Below, piece after piece: positions 12,349-24,609 of a stretch of DNA of 64,000 bases. The stretch is from Amaurobius ferox (lineage: Eukaryota; Arthropoda; Arachnida; Araneae; Amaurobiidae). The notes below the pieces were generated by a model that did no database searches, was not told where the DNA came from, and worked only from the letters and a program-made list of their open reading frames with translations. Position 1 is the stretch's first letter, and each line of letters starts with the position of its first letter. Location: positions 36,546,003-36,610,002 of the forward strand of contig OX578140.1 of NCBI GenBank assembly GCA_951213105.1. Direction: 5' to 3'. Made by a program: the position numbers and the translations under genes.

Positions 12349-13926
12349 TTAGAAAATGTGGAATTTTTACCTTTTATTTCGATAGTTTTAATGTTTTATA
12401 GTTCCGCGTAACGCCATTTTAATTAAAATATTTCAACATACCATGCTTTACTATTTACTTCCTACTGCATGTTTAAAATGAAATATATTTATTTATTCAT
12501 ATGCATACTTAAACTTTCGGGGGCGTTCTATATTTTAGCCTTTAAAAGAAATGGTGAATTTTTTTTATTTTACTTTGGTTATTAAAAACAGTGAGCAATT
12601 ATTTTGGCTTCACTGCTTCTTTAGTTCATTCTTTATTTTTCTGATAACAACAATAATAATCTTATTCCAAATATTTTAGTAATTTCATGGCAACATTTTG
12701 AATAATTAGTTGTGTTGCACATTCCGATTTCATACTCTTGTGAGCATGTTTTCTAATGAGTTGAAAAGACTTTCTACTTGAATGGCCGACTTTCCAATGG
12801 GCTTCTTTCTTTCAATCTTTTATCTAAAATTGAATGACTCATAATAAAAAAGCCACTAAAGTTCACAATTATTTTCTTCAAAATTTTCTGCTCCGTGGAC
12901 TAATTTGTGTTAAATTAGTTGTTGCATAAAAAAAGAAACCTCGAAATCAGAATTTATAAATGAGATTATAAAAAAGACGAATAACTTTTTTAACCTGAAC
13001 TAGTCGCATAAAAATGTATATTTTAATAAATCAAAGTAATTACATTTTGTTATTTTGCATTCTTCATGTTTGTGATTTTTATTATGAACAGAATATTTTT
13101 TAATGCAATGAAGTTCTTTCCTAAAGAGTTGCGTTTATAATCACATTACAATCATTCATTGGCTAAAATAAAATTATCTCCAACTAACTCCAATGCTTTA
13201 CAAATCTATTTGGGTCCTCCAATTTTAATGAAGTGCCAGTTTACAAATAAATATACTAAAATCAATCCCAAAGATGGTCGAATTTGCGCTTCACGTCGGC
13301 ATGATTCTCGAAATTTCAAAATTTTTTGACGTGATTTTTACGGCGAATTATCCGGCTGAAAGCGGATCGTTACGGAAAAATGTAAACAATTCAGACGCTT
13401 GTATTTCCTAACCTAGTCGATAAAAATGTAAAAACTTTATACTATACCTATTTTGTCGGAAATAGGATGCCATTTATAAATATACAAAAATAATTTCAAT
13501 ATTTTAATATTTTGAACTTTCGAAAAATAAAAACATGTTCCTGCCTGAAAAATTGAAAACATTTTCGAAAAATGAAAAACATGTCTTTGTCTGAGCGAGT
13601 TTTAGTTTCACATCGCCTACTTTCGCTCGAAATATTTTCTAAGCTAGGTGGACGGTGGACTAGGTGGACTAAGCCAAGTGATGATCTTTTAATCCAGATT
13701 ATATATTTGAGAGTATTTAAAGCAGAGTATTGACAATTTGAAGAAAATTAAAAAATTTTCGTTTTAAAGTGGGTGATGCTTATATTTCGAAAACTAAAAA
13801 TACTGGATACAGCAGTATAAAGATGAATAGTTGAATTTCGCATTGCATTCCTAGTTTTCGAAATAGGGTGGTTATGATTTCGATATTTTTGTATGAAAAA
13901 TGTTTCTTATATCGATATTATACAAG
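12349..13926. other. No gene seen
   Basis: AT-rich spacer between the 5S SINE and the mariner palindrome. No ORF of note. Confidence 0.6.
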
Positions 13927-13928
13927 TA

Positions 13929-14727
13929 AGGATCAAAAAGTTCTGAGACTGTGCTGATATCTCCAACCCTGATTGGAGCAGAGGGGAGCTATTTTATCGT
14001 GGCGTAGACGTACATGTGACGCGAGATGTGAAAAAGAAGAAGCTGGTCCGCAGTGCAGGGGTTTTCCAGACAATGCGTGTCAGTGAACTATAGTCGTTCG
14101 CGTTCGTCGAACACTGAAATGGCGTTTGAAGAACAACGTGTGCATATCAAATTCAGCCAGCGTTTGGGGAAATCGCCAACAGAAACATTGCAACTGCTGC
14201 AGCAGGTGCAATGTTTCTATCGGCGAGTTCTCCAAACTCTGACATAATTTGATATTCGCACATTGTTCTTCAAACGCCATTTTCATTTTCGACGAACGCG
14301 AACGACTACAGTTCACTGACACGCATTGTCTGGAAAAACACCTGTTTCTTCCTTTTCACATCTCGCGTCACATGTGCCTCTACGCCACGGTAAAATAGTT
14401 CCCCTCTCCTCCAATAAGGGTTGGAGATATTAGCACGCCGATCCGGTGGTCGAGGGGTCAGGGGTACGCGTTTCCGTCTGATCGCTGGATTGCCGGATTG
14501 TGGGTTCGAATCCAGCCAGCGGGCATGGATGTTGTGTTGTCGAGGCAAAGTCAGACTTCCGCCCTTGAGGAGCCTCAATAAAAAAAAAGTGAAGCTGCAA
14601 ATTTCTCTCTCCTTCGCCATGGGACCAGGGGGTCTAATGGACGTGGTGCATAAACGCTCCTTCACCACGGGAGATTAGTAACAACAACAACGACGACATC
14701 AGCACAGTCTCCGAACTTTTTGATCCT
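13929..14727. mobile_element. Palindromic mariner derivative (head-to-head duplicated 5' ends)
   Basis: A large inverted repeat centred near 14207. Each arm of about 270 bp starts with the same terminus (GGATCAAAAAGTTC) and runs through a shared leader into a start codon. That start is followed by the first ~29 codons of a mariner-type transposase: MAFEEQRVHIKF on the + strand from 14119, and MAFEEQCANIKL on the - strand from 14280. The arms meet inside the duplicated coding region, so no DDE catalytic domain remains. TA dinucleotides lie at both outer ends (13927-13928 and 14727-14728). A SINE has inserted into the right arm (14437-14697), which makes that arm longer. Confidence 0.8.
14437..14697 (+). 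mobile_element. tRNA-derived SINE with (AAC)n tail, inserted in the mariner palindrome
   Basis: The head has RNA polymerase III promoter boxes. The A-box-like element is TGGTCGAGGGG near 14446, and the B box GGGTTCGAATCC lies near 14503-14514. The body contains a poly-A stretch around 14580 and ends in an AAC-rich tail (about 14679-14697). An 8 bp target-site duplication with one mismatch (ATTAGCAC / ATCAGCAC) flanks it at 14429-14436 and 14698-14705. The other arm of the palindrome gives the pre-insertion sequence, so the boundaries are well fixed. The stretch GCGGGCATGGATGTTGTGTT recurs in the SINE at 44290-44487. Confidence 0.85.
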
Positions 14728-14729
14728 AC

Positions 14730-15879
14730 CATGTAGATAACTATGAACTACGAGGTAAAAATTTGTAGCTTTTTGAATTACCTACAAGGACATACTATAA
14801 TAAGATTTCACATCGAATTTTTGGTTATCAAAACATAGTGGCTCTAATTTCAAAATTTTGAACTATTATGTTATTAACTCAAACTATTTGGGCTCCATCG
14901 GACTGAATCCGTCTCCGATTAATGGACGAATTTTTTTAACGTCCACTCTTGCCAAAAGATCATAGTTTATTTCTTAGTTGCGATGTTCCATTCCATGGCC
15001 AGTTAACTCAACCGATTGAATGTTGATCTCGAGATAGGGAAGACGAATCCAAATGTATACTGGCGTTGTGTACGAAATAACGTCATCAACCCCGGAGTAA
15101 TAATTAAATATAGACCGGATAAAAAGTGCAAAAACAAATGTTCCAGGAAGAAAAGATCCGGATTTATTGATGCCAAGGAGTTTCTTCCTCAATTTAGGAG
15201 TTGATTTTGCTCATCACCTTCTATGACTAGGAAGCTCTGTTGATCTGGCATCCAAACTTCATACAATTTTTTAAATATGAAATTTTGCCAAATAGAGGAA
15301 AGTATACAAATTTCGCACAGTTGGCGTTTCTAATAGATATTTATGTGAGTCAATGAATCTAAATAGCTTATATACTTAAAGAAATTCGATTTAAAAGCCA
15401 GTTTCGATCTCTTAATTACCATTTATATCAAAAATATTTATCAAAGACCTGTCAAAAGACTGATATACCAACTAAGCACAATATCCAAACAGCTTACAGG
15501 TACAATTGTCAAACAATGGCATCTGCGAAGTACACTTATGCTACTAAATACCTTTCATAAAGCAATCCTTCTTGGATATATCTCCTTCACTTTTCATTAA
15601 CTGGCAGACCCAAGATTAAAATTTCAATGAGAGTATTCGGTCCTTTGCTCTGTCAGTATTGACAAGCTGAGCAAGTTAGGTTTTCATGCTTTTCCTAGCA
15701 TGTTAAGTAAATCTCTCACAATACCCTTTTATATAGATGCAATTATTGCTTGCTTCAATAGCCACATTTTCTCTCAATAAATACATCTCTCATTTCCATA
15801 TAACTCATTAAATCATGACTCGGTTAAAGCAGTGCAATTTTCAATCTTTTTCGAAATTAAAAGCCCGCACCCAATTAGC
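14730..15879. other. No gene seen
   Basis: Two short opposing ORFs near 15000-15200 overlap each other and show no family signature. Confidence 0.55.
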
Positions 15880-16262
15880 ATCGCAAGCCGAAAGCTCTAC
15901 AACCAAGCTTTATATAAAATGAAACAAGCGTAACCAGCAACGTTAAATACGACGAATCAAAACAGGGTAACCCATCGGTAACTATTTTCTGACAATGCTC
16001 TCAAAATTGTAGTTCCAGATTAATATTTCGTTTTCCAGGAGACTCTGGCGTCTCGAACGCAATTCTCATTAACTTCTCATCTCTTTCGAAACCCACGTCA
16101 CCCAGTCTTAAGTACTCCACAGATTGAAGTGAAGAGCAAGCAAATCATGGTTTTCAACGCCAGATCCATCTGGGTGGCCGTAATTGAATCTGAAATGTTT
16201 TCAGAAAATCTTGGTTATATCCTCTAACACTCAAATATCTGTCCTAAATATATTTATCATGT
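15880..16262 (+). repeat. Block X, copy 1
   Basis: First of four similarly oriented ~350 bp copies. Shared points are AAATGAAACAAGCGTAACC, the GGTAACCCAT area and CCAGATTAATATTTCGTTTT. They are followed by GCGAACGCAATTCTCATTAA-type sequence and the best-kept core CGCCAGATCCATCTGGGTGG. The function is unknown. Indels between copies break any common reading frame, so it is not a coding exon. Confidence 0.5.
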
Positions 16263-16424
16263 TCCTTGTTTTCAGTAGGGGATATTTATTTTTTATTATG
16301 CTTGTTCCCGTGTTGAGTTAGGTGGCCATGTCTGATCAAATATAAGTGTTTGCAGTGCGGATAATTTATAGTAGTGGATAATTTATAATGTTAGGATAAC
16401 GAACTTGGCAGAAATACGATATAA

Positions 16425-16570
16425 ACGAACAAAACCTATTGCAAAGTTGTAGAAAATTGTCTAAGTCGAAATGGCCAGTACACTAAAACTGTAACAAAAG
16501 GCATTTACTTGACACTTGGTTATTGGCGAATTTTTATCCTATTTAGGAATGCTAAAATGAACAACACTTT
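16425..16570 (+). repeat. Family Z interior fragment
   Basis: CCTATTGCAAAGTTGTAGAA, TTGTCTAAGTCGAAATGG and CACTAAAACTGTAACA match 27555-27640 inside the 27.4 kb element. Confidence 0.4.
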
Positions 16571-18685
16571 CGTGATACAACAATTTTTTGATAGACACGT
16601 AGCTGTTCTAGTTGGTATTGGTGGCATAGCGTCCATTGAGGCTAAAAAGCTGAGCCTCCCCAACTAGAAATCTAATTTAAAGAATTATTTAACATACTTC
16701 AACTTATTATACTTTTTAAAATAATTTTAAGAAGATATATGTATTATTTAGAAAATTGTTACATTTGACTTGCTTAAAGTGACACGATTCAAAGTATTTT
16801 TCCCATTAAAACGCATATTTTAATGTTTTAGAAGCTAAAATCCTCCAGCCTTCGTCTTCAATAAGGAGAAACATGGCATTAAGACCACCCATTTGTTAAA
16901 CTCCTCCCTCGCTGATTAACTAACATGGGAGGCTAGCTTATAGAGAGGTGTGGCTATTGCTTCTCCATTTCAACCCTTTATAAACAAACTATGATTGGAT
17001 GTGGGACATGACGTTTCAACAATGATGGGTAGATGAGGGTGGGTAGTGCAAGCATAGTGGGTCCTCCATTTTGGGTCAAACATGATTCTATTAATTACTA
17101 TTTGTAAAAAATAATCAGTATTTGTAATACTGAAGAATGTCAGTCATTTTTCATGAATAACCTAGGATTTACCTAACTATAAACAATCTCAAGACGAGGA
17201 AATATACTAACAATGACTACCATTAAACTTAAGTAGTTTGCAATATAGACTTAGCTCTTTATATAGGCATCAATATGAAGAAGCATCCGTTTGCGTTTTA
17301 GGGAGTCTTAGAAAGAATAAGTTTCATTTCCCTTTAAAATCCCTGTTAGACGAGAATCTCAGTTAAATAAAAGTGGTTGATAATTTTTTGCGGATTCTTA
17401 TATTGTAATTATAAGATATTTTTAAGTTTTCATGGTACAGTATTTGTAAATAATTAATAAGCAATATTGTTTAGGGGCATTGTTGACTCAGGGATTTTCA
17501 ACTAAGCTTATGTTCCAGATTTCTCACAAATTTTCAGTGCACTTTTTCATACATGGGCACGTGTAGAACGTTTTGCGGAAAGGATGGGTGGTGTAAACTC
17601 AAGAATAAAATGTATAACGTCGTTTAGATTGGTGCTCGCCTTTGTTATCTTGAATATCCAAGGAGGAGAGTGTCCTCCCCTATGAGCGACCATGACTTCA
17701 TATTTAATAAAATGGTTGTAAAAGTTCAACTAATTTAGAAATAAGCAAACATTTAAAATGTTATACTTTGTATGTATGTAACTTGCATAGGTAATATATT
17801 TTAGAATATCGTGCATTTCATTCACTCTTAGCATTTTTATGTTAAATTATTTAATTTTACTCAGCAAGGAAATAAAACTTATTAAAATGGCGAATTCCAA
17901 TATAAATTCACTTATCATACAAAAACATTTTCCAAGATAAAATGGCAATCGATTAGCTTCTCCAATCAAGAATATCACGCTACGCTACTGGTTGGCACTG
18001 CTTGGCCGAACATCACTTGTTTGACACACTGTTTTAACATTCAACATTGTCATTAATAGCATTAGTAATGTGCAACATGATTAGGCAGATTGTGTTAGGT
18101 TGTTATAGGATGCTCCTCAATTGTTTCATTCGCACAGACACATTTCCATGTTTTTTACCGACTACCAGTTGAAGGATTTTTGAGCACAGAATATTACATT
18201 TGCTTGCACTTGTGCTTTTGACGTAAATAACTTTTGGCGCATGGTCTGGTATCCGACTGAAATCGAAGCATTACGAAAAATGTTTAGACTTTGTACTTTT
18301 ATGTCATATTTTCGTACGTAAAGGATAAATCCGTGAAATTTAGTTTGACTTTTGACGAATGGACTTCATACGCAGTAGAAGATTTTTTAACATAAATAAT
18401 TTCTATTATTAAGTAAATATAAAAAAAAATAAAATAATACATTTTCTTCAATAAATAAGAAAAAATACTGAATTCCGCGGGTATCGAGATCTCGGGATTG
18501 AATATTTTACGATCCCATAATCCCGGGATTGAAAATTATCTACGGGATTGCAATCCCTACTCCAAACCTCATAGATTAAAATATAAACAATTTATGCTTG
18601 TTTTGTTAGAAATAGGGTTCCATTTATAACTATACAAAAATTATTTCAACAATTTAATATTTTAATCTTTTATTTAACTATTTAT
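16571..18685. other. No gene seen
   Basis: AT-rich DNA. The segment near 18440-18560 has several ATCCCGGGATTG-like repeats. No coding evidence. Confidence 0.55.
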
Positions 18686-19633
18686 TACTTTCCTTATATA
18701 CATAATGTATAAGGAAAGTATTGTAACGGGGTCGAAAATTCGAATTCGAATTCGAGTTTTCGACGGGATAGCAAGTTTCAAGCATCCCTGATCACGAATC
18801 AAACATTTTTGAGGTGATGGCTGCGTGTGTGTGTGTGTGTGTGTGTATGAAAGTATGTGTGTGTGTGTCAGTGAGACTGTGGAGACGATATCTCACGAAC
18901 GAATAAAGCGATTCGAATGAAATTTGGTACAAAAATCACAATCCGTGAAAACTGGAAGCCTATTGGTTTTAAACGCAATCGAATCTTCAGAACCCCCTAA
19001 ATTTTCGAGTGAAATTTTGAAAAAATCATCAAAAATCAAAATCTTTAATAAAGTTACGCAAATAGACATTTCTTATGTAATTTTTCCTTAGAAAACGATT
19101 GACATAAACTTTAGAACGCTAACATGAACCGTTCTCGAGATATTGTACATTTTTCAAATAAATTTATCAAAAATTCCATTAATTAAAAGATGTATATTAA
19201 CTGTTGAGAAACGTGTTCACTTTTCATATGTAATATCGTGCAATAAATTTTGTGACATCATTCTTGTGAATCTGGCTCGTTCCATTCATGAGATACTATG
19301 AGTAATACTTTTGTATTTGAACACCAATAGTCATTTATCTGCTATAAGAATAACTTATTTCTCCGTTCATAACGCTTGGCGAAATTTTGGCGATGAATTT
19401 GGAGGAATGTCGCCAACTTGGCGACTTTTTTAAATGCTGTCAAATTAACGAAAATTACGCCAAATGGATAAAAATGACGCTAAATCAATGAAAACGACGA
19501 CTAATTGACGAAAATCCAATATCTTGGAAAGAATATAAGTATCTACTGTAAGAATAACCTATTTTTTTTACTGTAAAAGTGGTAAATTCATTGCGTTATA
19601 TAAGGAAAGTCATGTACTGCCCACATCAGATTT
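18686..19633 (+). mobile_element. Family A Helentron-like non-autonomous element (HINE), copy 1
   Basis: The 5' end is a hairpin: ACTTTCCTTATATACAT pairs with ATGTATAAGGAAAGT (18687-18719). Then come AACGGGGTCGAAAATTCG, CATCCCTGATCACG, a (TG)n microsatellite (18826-18846 and after), and CGATATCTCACGAACG, which leads into GAATGAAATTTGGTAC. The 3' end repeats AAGGAAAGT (19602-19610) and adds a small hairpin with ATGTACTGCCCACAT. Sub-terminal inverted repeats, a microsatellite near the 5' end and a terminal 3' hairpin form the plan of non-autonomous Helentrons. The centre has GGCGAC/GTCGCC motifs. No protein is encoded. Confidence 0.72.
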
Positions 19634-20374
19634 TTTATATATTTATTTATTTATTTATTTTCATTTTTTAATTAATTTATTTATTTATTGTCCGAGTTAG
19701 TTTTTTCTTTACTTTGTTTACTTACGCACGAAATTATTTCTTCTAAACTATAAAAGGCAGATATAATCAACAAAAGTGTTCAGTAGAAAATTCAGTTTCT
19801 AGAGGCAAAATTTGTTTTTGCAACGTTCTAATAGTTTTAGAGCAATGGTCTCGTCAAGCAGAAGAAAGTTGAAATTTTTCCGTTTGTAAAATGTGTAATG
19901 CTTATAGCTAAACTAGGAGTGCTAGCGATAAACAGAAAGTGAGACATTTGTAGCCTTTTGAAAACCCCTACAAGGAAGCATTTTCAGATCGGATTCTTCA
20001 TTTTATATGCTTGTTGTTCTAATTTGTATATTTTAATATTTTAAACTATTATCTCGTAACTAAGAAACATTTTGTTTCAATTATATCTTACTTTAATTGC
20101 ATACATATTACCTGCTGTTAAAAAAAAAGATAATTATTCACGCTAAACCATCTCTGCTCCATCACACTGGGGCCTCCGCCGATTTTTCAAACAATGTTTT
20201 TACCCTGTCAAATTAAAATTAGTTTACTACTACTTTTTCTATTAAATGAATTTTTTCGTGATGAATAGTTTTTGATGACAGTGATAATGATTTTTTAAAA
20301 ATGAAATTATTGTGCTTGAAATTTTTTATAAAACAGGTAGTAATGACCCACTCATCCCCTCTCCTATACTAAAA
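19634..20374. other. Spacer with (TTTA)n
   Basis: A TTTA-rich tract (about 19636-19690) follows the family A element, then AT-rich DNA without a gene. Confidence 0.6.
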
Positions 20375-21315
20375 ATCTGATGTGGTCAGCACATGACTTT
20401 CCTTAATATAATGCAATGAATTTACTACTTTTACAGCAAAAATAAATAGGTTATTCTTATAGTAGATAGTTATATTCTTTCCAAGATATTGAATTTTCGT
20501 CAATTAGTCGTCATCTTCATTGATTTAGCGGGATTTTATCCATTTGGAGAGATTTCCGTTAATTTGGCAACATTTAAAAAGTCGCCAAGTTGGCGACATT
20601 CCGCCAAATTCGTCGTCAAAATCTCGCCAAGAGTTATGGAAAGAGAAATAATCCATTCTTATAGCAGATAAATGTTGGCGTTCAAATACAAAAGTATTAC
20701 TCAAAATGTATTTTCTCATGAATGGCCGAGCTAGATCCACGAGAATGATGTCACCAAATGTATCGCATGATATTACATATGAAAAGTGAACATGTTTCTC
20801 AACATTTAATATTTTTTATAATTTATGGGATATTTTGATAAATTTATCTGAAAAATGTGCAATATCTCGAGAATGGTTCATGCTAGTGTTCTAAGGTTTA
20901 TGTCAATCGTTTTTTAAGGGAAAATTACATAAGAAATGTCTATTTGCGTAATTTTATTAAAATTTTGATTTTTTGATGATTTTTTCAAAATTTCACTCGA
21001 AAATTTAGGGGGGAGGGTTCTGAACATTCGATTGTGTTTAAAGACAATAGTCTTCCAGTATTCATGAATTGTAATTTTTGTACCAAATTTCATTCGAATC
21101 GCTCCATTCGTTCGTGAGATATCGTCTCCACACACGCACATACTTTCACACACGCACATACTTTCAAACACACACACACAGACATCACCTCAAAAATGTT
21201 CGATTCGTGTTCAGGGATGCTTGAAATGTGCTCTCCCGTCGAAAACTCGAATTCGAATTTTCGACCCCGCCACAATTCTTTCCTTATACATTATACAATG
21301 TATATAAGGAAAGTA
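20375..21315 (-). mobile_element. Family A HINE, copy 2
   Basis: A full-length reverse-orientation copy: 3' hairpin (CTGATGTGGTCAGCACATGA) at the left, 5' hairpin and CGACCCCGCCACAA at the right. The microsatellite is (CA)n-rich around 21127-21180. It joins the next copy at 21316 directly, head to tail. Confidence 0.75.
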
Positions 21316-22278
21316 AAAATCTGATGTGGGCAGCGCATCACTTTTCCTACACAATAACATGACTACACTTCTTTCACTGCAAACTATGTGTACAAGATTC
21401 ATGGCACAATCTTTTTAACGTTAAATTGCACATTAACATTGGGTGCTTTTCTAAATGACAATCCATAAAACTATCTCGAAGTACTCAATTAACTCATATT
21501 TCGCGCAAATCTAACTTGACAATTAGAAATATTACTGGTATCCACTAAGCAATAGGGTCTATTTTATTAACCTTTTGCTTACGAGTGGAACAGCGTCCAT
21601 CCCAAACGAAGAACCTTTCAAAAAGACAGGTATCTGGCATACCCTATCCCAAACAGTTCTATCCCCCTTTGCAGACATTGACGTCCATTTTCGAGTATCA
21701 CGATGCCCTTCATCAGCGGATCGCCACTGATAAATACCTTGGGAGGTTCTTCGTTTGGGATGAACGCTGTCCCACCCATAAGCAAAAGATTAAATGATTT
21801 TAATCATTAAAAGATGTTGAATTTTCTTCAATTTTGGCGACTTTTTCATCAATTTGGAAACATTTAAAAAAGTCGCCAAGCTGGCGATATTTCGTCACAT
21901 TTATCGCCAAGACAAACCTATTTTGAATACTTACGACTTCTTTCAGTTTTATGTAACGTTTTTGATAGATTTACCTAAAAACGCGCTTTACCTCGAGAAT
22001 GAGTTGTACCAAATCTCTAAACTTGATATCATTCGATTTCTAATGAAAATTTTCATACGAAATTATTATTTATTTAACTTTATTAAAGGTCTGGATTTTC
22101 GATGATTGTTTCAAACACGCACATGCATGAGCATACATATATACATATAGATACACCTACACACCTCAAAAGCGTTCGACTAGAGCTTGAAACGTACTCT
22201 TCCGTCGAAAAATCGAATTCGATTTTTCAAACTCTCACAATATTTCCTATACATTATACTATGTATGTAGGAAAAGTA
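21316..22278 (-). mobile_element. Family A-like HINE, copy 3, carrying a MITE
   Basis: It starts with CTGATGTGGGCAGCGCATCA at the left and ends with the hairpin TTTCCTATACATTATACTATG at the right. The microsatellite is a degenerate CATA/CACA tract near 22120-22165. It is more diverged than copies 1, 2 and 5. The TTAA MITE at 21571-21789 accounts for about a quarter of its length. Confidence 0.65.
21571..21789. mobile_element. piggyBac-type MITE, copy 2, nested in a family A element
   Basis: Same terminal repeats as the 33.5 kb copy, with TTAA at 21567-21570 and 21790-21793. The interior differs: one arm is shortened and the centre carries an unrelated stretch (CATTTTCGAGTATCACGATG). It lies inside the family A element at 21316-22278 and is therefore younger. 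Confidence 0.85.
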
Positions 22279-22309
22279 AAAATTTATTGTTTGAGATTAA
22301 ACAAACTCG

Positions 22310-22655
22310 CCCATTATGCCAATATGCGCAAAGCAAAACTTTATACACTTAATGAAACAAACAATTTCCAATTAACATCCCGAATGAAAACACACAATGT
22401 AGCAACATACATGACATCATGACATCTGTGTTTGAGATTAATATGAGAGTCGCTGCGTACGCAAATATATTTTAATTCAAAGGCATTAACGTTCTTTTTT
22501 AATAATCCTAGTCGCCCCATCTTAAATATTGCACAAATTGAAGAGCAGATCATCGCTCCGACTGCCAGACCCATCTGGTAGTGGTCGTAATTAAATCCGA
22601 AAAATTCAGAGCTAATCTCCGTACAATCTCCTAACACATAAAAATATTTGCCCTA
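22310..22655 (+). repeat. Block X, copy 2
   Basis: TTAATGAAACAAACAATTTC near the start and ATTGAAGAGCAGATCATCGC with CAGACCCATCTGGTAG near the end align with the other X copies. It starts right after the family A element that ends at 22278. A 98-residue minus-strand ORF here is not conserved in the other copies. Confidence 0.5.
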
Positions 22656-22689
22656 ATTTTCTTTATTTTTTGCATTCTTTATTTTTACT

Positions 22690-23245
22690 TCCTCCATACG
22701 CAGTATTAAGAGAGTATTGTTTTTATGAAAATTTTCGATTTCGAGATTTTGATGCCAATACATGTTTTAAGATCTTCTGAACGCGTTTTGACAATTTCTG
22801 GAGTGATGTCCGTCTGTCTGTCTGATGTCTAGACGTCGATTTCTTGTGTACACGATAACAGCCACAAATATCAATGGATGTTCACGAAATTTTATATCCG
22901 GCTTTGTTATCAAAATACCTAGAACTAGATATATATTTTTTTTTTAAATTCGAACGAAAACTTTGAATTTTATTCGAAAATTTATATTTTTTTAACATGA
23001 TAGCATAGAACAAAATTTGATATAATCGTGCATAAAAGGGTTTATTTGTGGCTATATGATCACGATACTTAATAGTTTCAATCATTGTTGTGAATAGCCG
23101 CGAAACAATTTTTCTTTCATGACGTCATTAGCCCCCACCCCCCCTCGGGTATCAAGTATAGTATCAAACGAAAAAAATTTTCAAGCCCCTTTTAAATGAA
23201 GAGTAACAGTTGTAATAATTTAGCTGTAATAATTATAGTTGTAAT
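22690..23245 (+). repeat. Family D Helentron-like repeat, copy 1
   Basis: It contains AAAATTTTCGATTTCGAGAT, a GTCCGTCTGTCTGTCTGATG tract and GTGTACACGATAACAGCCAC. These are followed by CACGAAATTTTATATCCG, then GACGTCATTAGCCCCC and AAGCCCCTTTTAAATGAAG. It is shared with the reverse copy at 34050-34626. The ends are not well defined. Confidence 0.55.
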
Positions 23246-24004
23246 AATTTGGAGCCAAGATACCAACTTTTTCAAATTTTTTCTTGTAAAATTTGAAAAA
23301 AAAAAGAAAAAAATGAAGTCTAGTATGATAAAATCGAGTTGAGCCATATATATGACATATATATGACATATATAGTATAATCTATACGTAAAAAAAAATA
23401 TATTTAAAAACGTTTTAAAAAACACAAAATGTTGAAAAATGTAAAAAAACACAAATGTGTTTCAAGATGGACTAAAAGGTTAAAAATATATTTCTTTCAG
23501 GACGCAAAAAATTGTCATACACAAATCACTAAAAACAAATGCTTGGGCGTTTATTTTAATTAAATTTTATTACTGTTATTTTCTGTGTCAACGCAAAAGT
23601 TTTTGTACATGTTTTGGAAAAAGGAAATAAATTACTGTATTGTCATGTAAAACGGAAAATGATTAGTGAAAATATATAGCAACGATCCTCTTAACCAAAT
23701 TGCTCGTTGCATTTGCACATTGTTTCGAATATTCTGCTGAATATTTTATCTGTATGTCGCTAGTACAACTGTTCATTTTTTTTAACTCATCATGGAATAT
23801 TCATTACTATGGTAACGAATTCATTCATAGTGTATTTCAGAACTTCTAAGATTACTGGAAGCCAACGATGATCTTTAAGCAAAGATTTTAATAATTAAAG
23901 GAACGAGGGAACGTGCATATACGATTTTAATTTTGGTCATGTGTGTATGAAAAATTTTGGGGTACTGAAGAAAAAGTTATTTCTTCTTTTTAGTGCATTG
24001 TGAA

Positions 24005-24140
24005 AAAAGCTTGTGTAATATAGTATAGAGAAAGTGTCGTTTTTTCGAAAATTTTTAAATTCGATATTTTGATATCACTATATGTTTTAGGACCTCTTGA
24101 ACACTTTTTGACAATTTTTGGACTGGGGTCCATTTTTTGA
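24005..24140 (+). repeat. Family D 5' fragment
   Basis: GAAAATTTTTAAATTCGATA, then ATATGTTTTAGGACCTCTTG and ACTGGGGTCCATTTT match the first part of family D. It is cut off by the SINE at 24148. Confidence 0.5.
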
Positions 24141-24147
24141 CCTTTTT

Positions 24148-24416
24148 CTTTTTTAACCCAGACCATCCGACGTACTCAAAGGTGTAAGGTATCTGTTTGG
24201 ACAGTCGGGAAGTACCACCCAATTTAGACCAGAATCCAGTAGGGGCAGCATCTACGCGGACCTACCCTCCTTCCCCTACCACCAACCTTTCGGAAGGACT
24301 TGTGGACCCACATATTAACCATGCCCGCACTCCGTGTGAACACGGGACAGTTTAGTCAAAGGTGATCATCGAACTCGATTCGTCCGAGTGCAATCCCCCC
24401 GCGCTAACCACTGGAA
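24148..24416 (-). mobile_element. SINE with tRNA-like head and the same body as the 5S SINE
   Basis: Read on the minus strand, the head has CAGTGGTTAGCGCG (A box) and GAGTTCGATGA (B-box-like). The body is the one found after the 5S head at 12072-12320, including CCACCAACCTTTCGGAAGGA and CCCAATTTAGACC in this strand's complement. No CAA tail remains. It has inserted just after a short family D fragment (24005-24140). This shows one SINE body combined with two different promoter heads. Confidence 0.75.
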
Positions 24417-24609
24417 TGTTTTACCCTTGACAAAAGTCATAATAAATCATATCTCACAAATCCCTTGGACTTAAATTCATATTTTGTCACTACCTTATTA
24501 CACATTCTCCCGTAACTCTCCAATTTTAACTTGATACCCCCGATCCTACACACTATTCCCGTCAAAAATTTGAATCTTCCTCATATTAAAGAACGACAGC
24601 CATTTTAAC

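Noticed and set aside
22341..22637. A 98-residue minus-strand ORF with a hydrophobic stretch, considered as a transmembrane exon because block X occurs four times
   Set aside because: Indels of different lengths among the four copies break the frame, and stop codons interrupt the other copies.
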